Positions 28,330 to 36,618 of a stretch of 64,000 nt of DNA are shown here, one piece after another. The position numbers and the translations under genes were made by a program. The notes under the pieces were generated by a model. That model was given only the letters and a program-made list of their open reading frames with translations, ran no database searches and was not told where the DNA came from. Positions within the stretch are counted from its first letter, which is position 1. Every line of letters starts with the position of its first letter. The DNA comes from CAWAYH01 sp963786195. GTDB lineage: Bacteria > Acidobacteriota > Vicinamibacteria > Vicinamibacterales > 2-12-FULL-66-21. The DNA lies in contig CAWAYH010000014.1 in NCBI GenBank assembly GCA_963786195.1, positions 62,001-126,000 of the forward strand. The letters are read 5' to 3'.

Positions 28330-28349
28330 GGAAGAGAGCGGAGGATTCG

Positions 28350-28700
28350 ATGCCGAAATACATGCTGTTGCTGCACGACAATCCGGCGGCGTTTGCCAAC
28401 GTCAGCCCGGAGCAGATGCAGAAAGTGATCGAAAAGTACATGCAGTGGGGGAACAAGCTCCGTGACGCCGGCATCATGCGCGCGGGCGACAAGCTGACCG
28501 AGGATCCGGGCAAGATCATGCGACGCAAGGATGGGCAGGTGCGCGTGACCGACGGTCCGTACAGCGAGACGAAGGAAATCCTGGGTGGCTACTACATCCT
28601 CGAAACCGACAGCTACGCGCAGGCGGTCGAACGCGCGCGCGACTGTCCGCACCTCGAGTACGGTGGAACCATCGAGGTACGTCAGATCGATATGATGTGA
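28350..28700 (+). CDS. YCII/DGPF-domain protein
   Basis: A 116-residue YCII-related protein beginning MPKYMLLLHDNPAAFANVSP, with the family's VTDGPYSETKEILGGYYILE motif (DGPF region) near residues 68-87. GGAGG lies seven bases before ATG 28350. Such proteins are the standard neighbours of ECF42 sigma factors and are thought to be their targets or partners. The sigma gene follows three bases after its stop. Confidence 0.9.
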   Translation: MPKYMLLLHDNPAAFANVSPEQMQKVIEKYMQWGNKLRDAGIMRAGDKLTEDPGKIMRRKDGQVRVTDGPYSETKEILGGYYILETDSYAQAVERARDCPHLEYGGTIEVRQIDMM

Positions 28701-28703
28701 GGG

Positions 28704-29972
28704 ATGGCGGACAACCCCGCCCACGAACGACCTCAGACACATCTGCTCGTCGACCATCTGTTCCGCAGCCGCGCGGGGCAGATGGTCGCGTGGCTGACCC
28801 GCATCTTTGGTCCCGCCCACCTCGAGCTTGCCGAGGAAGTCGTACAGGACGCGCTGCTCAAGGCGCTCCAGCAGTGGCCGTACTCCGGCATTCCGGACAA
28901 CCCCGGCGGCTGGCTGTTTCGGGTGGCCCGCAACGGGGCGCTCGACGCGCTGCGCCGCCACACGGCGTTTCGCGACCGGTCGGACGACATTGCCGCCGCG
29001 CTCGGTCAGGCGTCCGAATTCACGGATCTCGATCGATCGGCCGTCGAAGACGCCGAGCTGCGCATGGTCTTCATGTGCTGCCATCCGTCCCTGACGCCGG
29101 ACGCACGGGTGGCGCTCAGCCTGAAGACAGCCGGCGGATTCAGCGTGGCGGAAATCGCCAGGGCGTTCCTGACTGCAGAGGCGACAATCGCGCAGCGCCT
29201 GGTGCGGGCGAAGCGTCATCTGCGCGATCACCAGGTCGGGCTCGATCTGCCGGAGGGTGCCGACCTCTCGACGCGGCTCGAATCGGTCCTCGAAGTGATC
29301 TACCTGATGTTCAACGAGGGCTACAGCGCGCATACCGGCGAGGATCTGATCAGGCTCGATCTCTGTAGCGAGGCGCTCCGTCTCGGTCAGCTCGTGGCGG
29401 GATCGCCAGCCATCGCCGCCCCGTCGGCGCATGCGCTGGTGGCGTTGATCGCGTTTCAGGCAGCGCGCCTGCCCGCGCGCGTCGACTCGGACGACGAGAT
29501 GGTCCTGCTCGAAGATCAGGATCGCAGCCTCTGGGACCGTCGTCTTGTCTCGCTGGGCTTCAACCACCTCGAACGAAGCGCCGAAGGACCGGCGCTCACC
29601 GAGTACCACGTGCAGGCGGCGATTGCCGCCGTCCACGCCGGCGCCGAGTCGCCGCAGGCAACGCGCTGGCACGACATCCTCGCGCTGTACGACGATCTGG
29701 TGTCGCTGAACCCGTCCCCCGTCGTCAAGCTGAATCGCGCCGTGGCGATGTCGCGCGTTTCGGGACCCGCGGCGGCGCTCGAGGCGATCTCCACGCTGGA
29801 ACACGAGCCATCGCTGGCGAACTACTACCTGCTCCCGTCGGTCAAGGGACGGCTGCTCGCGGAGATGGGCGATCGTCCGGGCGCCGCGGCCTGCTTCAGG
29901 GCCGCGCTCGAACGTCCGTGCAGCGAGCCCGAACGACGGTTCCTCGCGAGAAAGCTGCGCGAGTGTTCGTGA
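28704..29972 (+). CDS. ECF42-type RNA polymerase sigma factor with C-terminal helical extension
   Basis: An intact 422-residue protein. The sigma part (1-190): LTRIFGPAHLELAEEVVQDA, GWLFRVARNGALDALRRH in region 2, and GFSVAEIARAFLTAEATIAQ followed by RLVRAKRHLR in region 4. Beyond it a long extension carries VIYLMFNEGYSAHTGEDLIR, DRSLWDRRLVSLGFNHLERS and SPVVKLNRAVAMSRVSGPAA, the DUF6596/TPR-like tail that defines the ECF42 group. No anti-sigma is present; activity in this group depends on the tail. The adjoining YCII gene (three-base spacing) is the expected partner. Confidence 0.93.
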   Translation: MADNPAHERPQTHLLVDHLFRSRAGQMVAWLTRIFGPAHLELAEEVVQDALLKALQQWPYSGIPDNPGGWLFRVARNGALDALRRHTAFRDRSDDIAAALGQASEFTDLDRSAVEDAELRMVFMCCHPSLTPDARVALSLKTAGGFSVAEIARAFLTAEATIAQRLVRAKRHLRDHQVGLDLPEGADLSTRLESVLEVIYLMFNEGYSAHTGEDLIRLDLCSEALRLGQLVAGSPAIAAPSAHALVALIAFQAARLPARVDSDDEMVLLEDQDRSLWDRRLVSLGFNHLERSAEGPALTEYHVQAAIAAVHAGAESPQATRWHDILALYDDLVSLNPSPVVKLNRAVAMSRVSGPAAALEAISTLEHEPSLANYYLLPSVKGRLLAEMGDRPGAAACFRAALERPCSEPERRFLARKLRECS

Positions 29973-29979
29973 GCGCGCA

Positions 29980-31395
29980 TCAGCGCGGGTCCGTCACGGG
30001 CCGCGAGGGATCGGCCGCAGCGGGCAGCCCCACGCGGGTTGCCAGCGCGCGAAAGTCGCCATCACCGATCCACGTTCGAAACGCAGGGTGGACGCGGAGA
30101 TAAATGACGGCGGGATCGTGACCGTCGACCGCAGCGGTCAGCCAGCGCAGAGCGCAGGCGCGATCGCCGAGTTGGCCACACGTCACCGCGCGGGCGAACG
30201 GCTCCCGCGTCACGGTTTCCTGCGCCTTCGTCTCTTCTCCACCCGCCCGGAGTGCGGAGAGCTTCCAATGCAGAGCGGGACCATATCCCGGATAAAACGT
30301 CAACGCACGGTCGGCCGCCGTCACGGCTTCCGGATAACGCCCCGCGAAAACCAGGGTGCGCGCCAGCACGGCGTCGAGCCAGGGCGACAGCGGTGCCGCG
30401 TCTCGGGCGAGCTCGACGTGGACGAGGGCCTTGTCGGCTTGTCCGAGCGCCGAGAACATCTCCGCCAGCCATTCGTGCGCCTCGGCCAGCTCGGGATTGA
30501 TAGTGAGAGCCCGCTCGAGATGCTCGCGCGCCGCAGACCAGTTCCAGTCAGCCCGGAGACGGACGTAGCCGAGCACCGCCTGAGCCCGTGCACTCGAGCG
30601 ATCCATCGCTGCGGCCTTGAGGGCCTCTTTTCGCGCTCGCGATTCGGCCTCGGCTCGCCCATTCGGATCCGTCAACGCGCGGTACATCCAGGCCCGGGCG
30701 AGCTCGCTGCGAGGTTCGGCGTCCGCAGCGGCGGCGCCGACCGCGCGCTGGAACTCGGCGACCGCGGCTGAGACGTTCGGCGGGTTGGCGGACAGATGCG
30801 CACGGCCCGATACGAGCGCGAGCTCGGCCTCGATGCTTCGAGAACCGATGCGCTCGCGGCGACGGGATTCCACGAGCAGACGACGCGCGAGCCCCTCCGC
30901 GATGCCGCGATGCATCTCGCTGAACTGTTCCGGCGTCATGTCGTAGTCGGCGCCCCAGGGCAGGACGAAATCGCGAGTGCGCGCAATTTTGAGATGAAGG
31001 CGCAGGCCGCTGCCCACGCGACGCAGGCTGCCGTCGATCCAGTAGTCCGCGTCGATGTCGCGCTTGATTCGATCGAAAACGCGGGCAGCCCCCCGATACT
31101 GTGCGACCGCCGCGCCGCTGATGACCGTAGCCCGGCCCCCCGACAACTCGGTGAGGCTGACGAGCGTTTCCTCGGCGAGGACCTTCGCCGACGCGTCCAG
31201 CCCGGAATCGCCCGTCTCGAATGGGAGAACAGCCAACCGTGGGAGATCGCGTGCCGACAGGTGATCGCGAGACACCACGATCAGGGCCAGGCCGACCGCC
31301 GCGACCGCAAGAGTGGCCGCGGCGATGGTCCATCGGCCGGAGGTAGTCGAATCGAACTCGAAGGCTCCAAATCGCCCCGGTCCACCAGATGCCAC
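29980..31395 (-). CDS. Membrane-anchored TPR protein with TolB/FlgO-like N-terminal domain
   Basis: 472 residues from GTG 31393-31395. A short cytoplasmic lead (RFGAFEFDSTTSGR) resembles the first strand of the winged-helix domain in CadC-type regulators, but the helix-turn-helix itself is absent. A membrane helix follows (WTIAAATLAVAAVGLALIVV), then a TolB/FlgO-like domain (LPRLAVLPFETGDSGLDAS; LAEETLVSLTELSGGRATVI) and six or so TPR units (YPGYGPALHWKLSALRAGGE among them) to the end. Such proteins are usually fused to a wHTH or kinase domain; here the output domain seems lost or is encoded elsewhere. Convergent with the sigma gene, seven bases apart. Confidence 0.7.
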   Translation of the reverse strand: MASGGPGRFGAFEFDSTTSGRWTIAAATLAVAAVGLALIVVSRDHLSARDLPRLAVLPFETGDSGLDASAKVLAEETLVSLTELSGGRATVISGAAVAQYRGAARVFDRIKRDIDADYWIDGSLRRVGSGLRLHLKIARTRDFVLPWGADYDMTPEQFSEMHRGIAEGLARRLLVESRRRERIGSRSIEAELALVSGRAHLSANPPNVSAAVAEFQRAVGAAAADAEPRSELARAWMYRALTDPNGRAEAESRARKEALKAAAMDRSSARAQAVLGYVRLRADWNWSAAREHLERALTINPELAEAHEWLAEMFSALGQADKALVHVELARDAAPLSPWLDAVLARTLVFAGRYPEAVTAADRALTFYPGYGPALHWKLSALRAGGEETKAQETVTREPFARAVTCGQLGDRACALRWLTAAVDGHDPAVIYLRVHPAFRTWIGDGDFRALATRVGLPAAADPSRPVTDPR

Positions 31396-31456
31396 GCGCT
31401 GATTGTAGTCGAGCCACGCCCGCCCGTTTGGCCGGACCCGCTTTCCGTGGATAATC

Positions 31457-32979
31457 ATGCTCGCCATGCGCACCACCCTCGCCGCGACGTTTGCTGCCGT
31501 CATCCTGCTCGTGGGTGTCTCGCCTGCCGCCCAGGACGCGGTCGATCGCACGGTGGTCGAGAAAATCCGCAACGAGGGACTGAACAACTCGAAGGTCTAC
31601 GCGACGTTCTCGCACTTCGTCGACGTCATCGGCCCGCGCCTGACCGCGACACCCGCGCTCAAGACGGCCGCGGACTGGTCGCGCGAGCAGCTCACGCGCT
31701 GGGGTCTGCAGAACGCGCGGCTCGAATCGTGGGAGTTCGGCCGCGGCTGGCAGCTCGACCAGTTCACGCTCGAAATGGTCGAGCCGCGCTACATGCCGCT
31801 CATCGGTTATCCGGAGGCATGGTCCGCGTCGATGTCCGGTGAGGTCGTCGCCGCGCCGATCTTCGTCGGTGACAAAACCACCGAGCAGCTCGAGACGATG
31901 AAGGGATCGCTCAAGGGCGCCATCCTGCTGGCGCAGCCGCTACAGGCGTCGTTCATCCGCGAAGACCGCGTGCAGCCGACGAACCCGAACGCCGCGCCGG
32001 AGCCGGCACCGCAGCGCGGGCAGACGCCGGACACTCCCGAGGGCCGCGGGCGCGGCGGTCAGGGAGCCGGACGCGGCGGCGCGCAGCAGCGTAATCAGAT
32101 CATCCGGGATGCCGGAGCGGCCGTGATCCTCCGCACGAGCCGCGGTGAACACGGCACCATGTTCGTGCTGGGCCGCGACCAGGGGCAGAACGCGCTCCCG
32201 TCGATCATCGTGGCCGGCGAGCACTACAACATGATCGTACGGATGCTGGCCGCCGGCATGTCCGGTGAAGCTCCGCGTGAACAGCCGGTCGCGATATCTG
32301 GAGACCGATCGCAATGCCTACAACGTGCTGGCCGAGCTGCCGGGAACCGACCCCGCGCTGAAAGACGAGATCGTCATGATCGGCGGCCACCTCGATTCGT
32401 ATCACAGCGCTCCGGGCGCGACCGACAACGCGGACGGATCGGCGATCGTCCTGGAAGCCATGCGCATTCTCTCGGCAATCGGAGCCAAGCCGAAACGCAC
32501 GATCCGGATGGCGCTCTGGAGCGGCGAAGAAGAAGGGCTGCTCGGCTCGCGCGAGTATGTGAGGCGGCATCTCGCGGGCGACGCCAACGCGGCCGCACGC
32601 GACCGCTTCTCCGTCTACTTCAACATCGATCCCGGGACGGGACCGATCTACGGCTGGTTCCTCCAGGGGCAAACCAACGACGCAGGCGATCTTTGACGCC
32701 TGGCTGGCGCCTTTCAAGGATCTCGGCGCCCGCAAGAACGTCCCCGCGAGCATCGGCAGCACCGATCACCTGAGCTTCACGGCGGTTGGACTACCCGGCT
32801 TCAATCCGATTCAGGACTACGTCGACTACGACGTGCGCACGCACCATACGAACGTCGACACGTTCGAGCGCGTGCGAGAGCAGGACCTGAAGCAGGCCGC
32901 GGTCATCATGGCGTCGTTCGCGTACCACGCGGCCATGCGCAACGAGAAACTCCCGCGGCCTGCGCCGGCGCAACGGTAG
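31457..32979 (+). CDS. M28-family zinc aminopeptidase, secreted (two frame breaks)
   Basis: About 507 residues joined. A signal peptide covers residues 1-25 (LAATFAAVILLVGVSPAAQ). A PA-like region precedes the catalytic part, which shows the M28 metal ligands: GGHLDSYHSAPGATDNADGS, the catalytic Glu pair in SGEEEGLLGS, a later Asp in FNIDPGTGP and the last His in GSTDHLSFTAVG. Frame changes near 32280 and 32690. An Arg/Gly-rich insert (GRGRGGQGAGRGG) sits at residues ~196-209. The start is either ATG 31457 or ATG 31466; GATAAT 31450-31455 lies immediately upstream. It probably degrades peptides outside the cytoplasm. Confidence 0.85.
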
Positions 32980-32993
32980 AGGAACGCCCTGGG

Positions 32994-33545
32994 TCAGCGT
33001 CGATAACGGATTCCGTACTGACGATCCATCGCTTCACGCTCTTGCGGCGTCCGGCTGCGAGGCGGATCGTCGGGCGTGCGCCGACCGATTTCGCGGAAGT
33101 AGCCTTCGAATCCGGAGGGCGAGTAGATCGCCACCCACTTCAACGTCTCGGTGCCACTGTTGCGCCCGCCGTGCCACGTGCCCTGCGGCACGTACAACGT
33201 CGAGCCTGCCGCGAGCGTGACAGACGAGTCGCCGAGCGTGGCCTCGCCTTGTCCGGACTGGATGAAGATCACCTCGTCTTCGTTCTCGTGGAGGTGAATC
33301 GGGATGGAGGTGCCCGGGCTGACGTCCTGCGTAATCATGGCGACGCGTCCCTTCGCCCCGCGCGGGCTGATCTTGATCCGCACCGGATCGCGGCCGACGT
33401 AGACCAGCTCGCCGTCCGCCGCGCCGATCGCGGCCGGTGCGGTTCCGGCGGCCTCGGCTGCCGCCGGCTGGGCATCCGTCGTTTCTCGCGACGGGCGCGC
33501 GGCGAGCGCCGCCAACGCCGTCATCAGCACCTCCCGGCGATTCAT
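32994..33545 (-). CDS. Secreted cupin-domain protein
   Basis: A 183-residue protein. The N-terminus MNRREVLMTALAALAA is a short export signal (twin-arginine-like RRE). The cupin signature is IPIHLHENEDEVIFIQSGQG (metal-binding His-His-Glu) and the second motif is PQGTWHGGRNSG. An AGGAGG precedes the ATG at 33543-33545. Function and substrate cannot be told from the cupin alone. Convergent with the M28 peptidase, 14 bases apart. Confidence 0.82.
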   Translation of the reverse strand: MNRREVLMTALAALAARPSRETTDAQPAAAEAAGTAPAAIGAADGELVYVGRDPVRIKISPRGAKGRVAMITQDVSPGTSIPIHLHENEDEVIFIQSGQGEATLGDSSVTLAAGSTLYVPQGTWHGGRNSGTETLKWVAIYSPSGFEGYFREIGRRTPDDPPRSRTPQEREAMDRQYGIRYRR

Positions 33546-33738
33546 CGTTTACCTCCTAGGGGCTTCGCCCCTCGGACTTCCCCACACGCTCGCGCCGCTT
33601 CGCCGGCGCGCTCCATTCGCGTGGCTCGCTCGCCATGCTCGCTCGCACCGTGGAACGAGCAGCAGGTTTCTGAGACCGCTTCTGGGTCCACTCGACGAAA
33701 GGCTACCAGATGACGCCGTCTGTGATACAACAACGAGC
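33546..33738. other. 193-base spacer with small palindromes, no gene
   Basis: The spacer between the divergent cupin and the next gene contains AGGGGCTTCGCCCCT (perfect small hairpin, 33558-33572), a GCCGGCGC cluster and several GCTCGCTCGC words. No coding frame is convincing. Confidence 0.6.
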
Positions 33739-34035
33739 ATGTCCGATGCCCCCAAGAGCGCGCTCGACATCGTGATGGAGCGGCTCAAGAAAAAAGATGC
33801 GGAAGCGGGTGTGGAAGAGCAAGCCCTGACCGGCGAGCAGCGGGCGGCGATCGCCGAAGCGCGAAACGTCTACGAGTCACGCGTGGCCGAGCGGAAGATC
33901 ATGCACCAGTCGGCGGTCGTCGCTGTCTTCGACCCGGCCGTTTTGGAGGAGCGCGAGGGCGAGTTGCGGCGCGATCTCGAACGGTTTGCGACCGACCGCG
34001 ACGCCAAGATCAAGAAAATCCGCACCGGCGAGTAA
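33739..34035 (+). CDS. Conserved hypothetical protein, helical (98 aa)
   Basis: A highly charged all-helical protein, MSDAPKSALDIVMERLKKKD at the start and ERFATDRDAKIKKIRTGE at the end, with a hydrophobic mid-segment (SAVVAVFDPAVLEEREGE). No signal or membrane segment. It probably forms a coiled coil. Function unknown. The next gene starts 31 bases downstream. Confidence 0.65.
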   Translation: MSDAPKSALDIVMERLKKKDAEAGVEEQALTGEQRAAIAEARNVYESRVAERKIMHQSAVVAVFDPAVLEEREGELRRDLERFATDRDAKIKKIRTGE

Positions 34036-34066
34036 ACCCTCCCGCCCTGATTCCGTCCAAACGGGC

Positions 34067-36533
34067 ATGACGATGTTCGAGTCCACGTGGCGCGACGTGC
34101 GGTATGCCGCGCGGATCCTCCGCAAATCGCCCGCGTGGACGCTCACGGCCGTGCTCACGCTGGCGCTCGCCATCGGTGTGAACACCGCTGTGTTCAGCAT
34201 CGTGGATGGCGTGCTCCTCGAGCCGCTTCCCTATCCGCACCCCGGAAACCTGGCCCTCGTGTCGCGCGCTGTACGCGCCGCGAGTCAGGAGGCCACCGGC
34301 CATGCGGTGGACGGCCGCACGTGGGAGCTGGTGCGCGATCGCGCCGGCAGCGTGGACGCCGCGTCCTTCTCGACGTGGGCCACTGGGGTGAATCTCATCG
34401 CCACCGGTCGATCCGATCGGCCGCGATTCGTGCAGCAGCAGCGTGTGGGCGCAGGGTTTTTCCGCGTGCTCGGCGTGGCGCCGGAACTCGGACGCGAGTT
34501 CACCGCCGACGAGGATCGCGCCGGCGGACCGCCGGCCGTCATCCTGAGCGCGGAGCTCTGGCGCCTTGCGTTTGGCGCCGATCGTGGTGTCGTCGGTCGG
34601 ACGGTTGTCCTGCGTGGCGAGCCGCACACGGTCGTGGGCGTGATGCCGGGACGGTTTCGCAGCAGCGCGCGCGCTGACCTGTGGACGCCGTTGCGGCCGT
34701 CCACGACCGGTGAGGGCGGCGGCGAGAACTACCACGTCCTGGTCCGCGTGCGGGGCGACGCCGACTGGCCGCAAGCCGTCAGCGAAGTCGCCCGGGCCGG
34801 GGACGAGCTTCAGCGCGAACGACCGCTGACGGCCGGCCGCGAGATTTCCTTTTCGCTCATGCCTCTCCAACGCGGGCTGACCGAGTCGCTCAGACAGCCG
34901 CTCGTGATCCTGTGGGCGGCAGTCGGGATCGTCCTGCTCGTCGCGTGCGTGAACCTCGCGGGGCTGCTCATCGCGCGCGGCGCCGCCCGCACGCGCGAGA
35001 TCGCGACGCGGATGGCACTGGGCAGCGGAGCGCAGCGCCGTACTCCGGCAGATGCTCGTGGAAGCCGGCATGCTTGCGGTCGCCGGCGGCATCCTCGGCA
35101 TTGCGGCAGGGTTCCTGGCGCTCGACGCCATGCGTTCGCTCGCCGCCGATATCTATGACATCTGGCAGCCGGTGTCCGTCGGTCCTCGTGCGATCGGGGC
35201 TGCGTTGACTCTCTCGCTGACCGCCTGGATCTGTTTCGGCCTCGCGCCGGCGATCCAGGCCTCACGCCTCGATGTCAGGGCCGGCATGATCATGATGGGC
35301 GCGCGTTCCATCGCCGGGGGTTCGAGCCGCTGGCCGCGGCGAATCCTCGTCGTCGCGCAGGTCGCGCTTGGCGTCCTGCTGCTCGTGGCGGCCGGACTGC
35401 TGCTGCGCACGTTCGCTCATCTCCGCAGCCTCGACCCCGGATTCGATCCGGAGCACCTGGTGACGGCGTCGGTCTCGCTCGAAGACGCGCGCTACCAGGA
35501 CGGCGCGAGCGTTGTCCGGCTGTTCGAGGACACGCTCGTCCAGGTCCGGCAGGCCGGCGGCGTGGAATCCGCTGCCGTCTCTCTCGGCCTGCCGTACGAA
35601 CGGCTGCTGAACATGGGGTTCCGCCACGCGGACGGACCGGAGGCCTCCGAATCGGCTGGCCACATGACGAGCGCCACGTATGTCAGCTCGGGCTTCTTTC
35701 GAGCGATGCGAATGCCCGTCCGCAGCGGACGTGAATTCGATGAACGCGACAGGGCGGGATCGACACCGGTCGTGATCGTCAACGACGCGTTCGCGCGGAC
35801 CTACTACGGCAACGGCGATCCGATCGGCCGCCACATCCGACTGTCGGGCGCCTCGCGCGAGGTCATCGGCGTCGTCGGCAGCGTGCAGCTGAAGCCGGGC
35901 TGGGGCGACAACGGTCCGCTGGCGGCCATGCCGCTCGCGTACGTCCCGTTGACGCAGGTCAGCGACGGGTTCGTGCGCCTGGTCCACGGCTGGTTCTCGC
36001 CCACGTTCATCGTTCGGGCGTCGTTGCCCGTCAGTGAAAGCGAAGCCGTCGTCCGCCGAGCGCTGGACTCGGTCGACCCGCTGCTGCCGTTTGCCGAAGT
36101 GCGGTCGATGTCGACGGTCCGTTCGTCAGCGCTCGCTGAGCAGCGCCTGCTGATGGCGCTGCTCGTGGGGCTGGCCGCTGCCGCCGTCGTGCTGGCGGCT
36201 ATCGGCCTGCACGGGTTGATGGCATCGTCTGTCACGGAGCGCACGCGCGAGATGGGGATCCGGCTGGCGCTCGGGGCGACGCTCGCTCAGGCGCTGCGCT
36301 CGCTCGCGCTCCCCGGAATCGTGCTCGCCGCAATCGGCACGGCGATCGGCCTGGTTTCCGCGGGTGCCGCCGCCCGCCTCATGCGGTCGTTCGTGTGGGG
36401 CATTACGATCAGCGATCCGGTCACGTTCGTATCCGTGACTGTCCTCTTGCTCCTTGTCGCCAGCACCGCGAGCGTGCTGCCGGCTCTGAGCATTCTGCGT
36501 CTCGATCCCGCGACGACGCTCCGGCACGAATGA
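34067..36533 (+). CDS. ADOP/MacB-type ABC permease (one frame break)
   Basis: About 820 residues. The N-terminal helix with the family wording DVRYAARILRKSPAWTLTAV and GVNTAVFSIVDGVLLEPLPY is diagnostic of acidobacterial duplicated-orphan permeases (ADOP). A large periplasmic MacB-PCD domain follows, then FtsX-type helices (LVILWAAVGIVLLVACVNLA), a second MacB-PCD domain, and the C-terminal FtsX helices (SVTERTREMGIRLALGATLA). The frame changes near 35035. No ATPase gene is adjacent, which is usual for ADOP permeases. Transport of macrolide- or peptide-like substrates is presumed from MacB, not shown. Confidence 0.9.
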
Positions 36534-36539
36534 GGAGTG

Positions 36540-36579
36540 GTCCGGCTAAAGCCAGGCTAAAGCCAGGCTAAAGCCGGAC
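36540..36579. repeat. GTCCGGCT...AGCCGGAC hairpin with GCCAGGCTAAA words
   Basis: Arms 36540-36547 and 36572-36579 are perfect complements; the loop holds two copies of GCTAAAGCCAG-like words. The trailing ACTAC matches the copy at 40876-40893. Confidence 0.7.
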
Positions 36580-36603
36580 ACTACATGCGTCCTCGTCCGC
36601 GGA

Positions 36604-36609
36604 TATGAT
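36604..36609 (+). promoter_or_regulatory. -10-like TATGAT nine bases before the second permease
   Basis: TATGAT ends nine bases before ATG 36619 and there is no Shine-Dalgarno in between. Confidence 0.35.
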
Positions 36610-36618
36610 GAGCCTGCC

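Noticed and set aside
27807..29804. 665-residue minus-strand open frame opposite the YCII and sigma genes
   Set aside because: Composition (His/Arg-rich, no recognisable domain) is typical of an antisense shadow of the real genes at 27738-29972.
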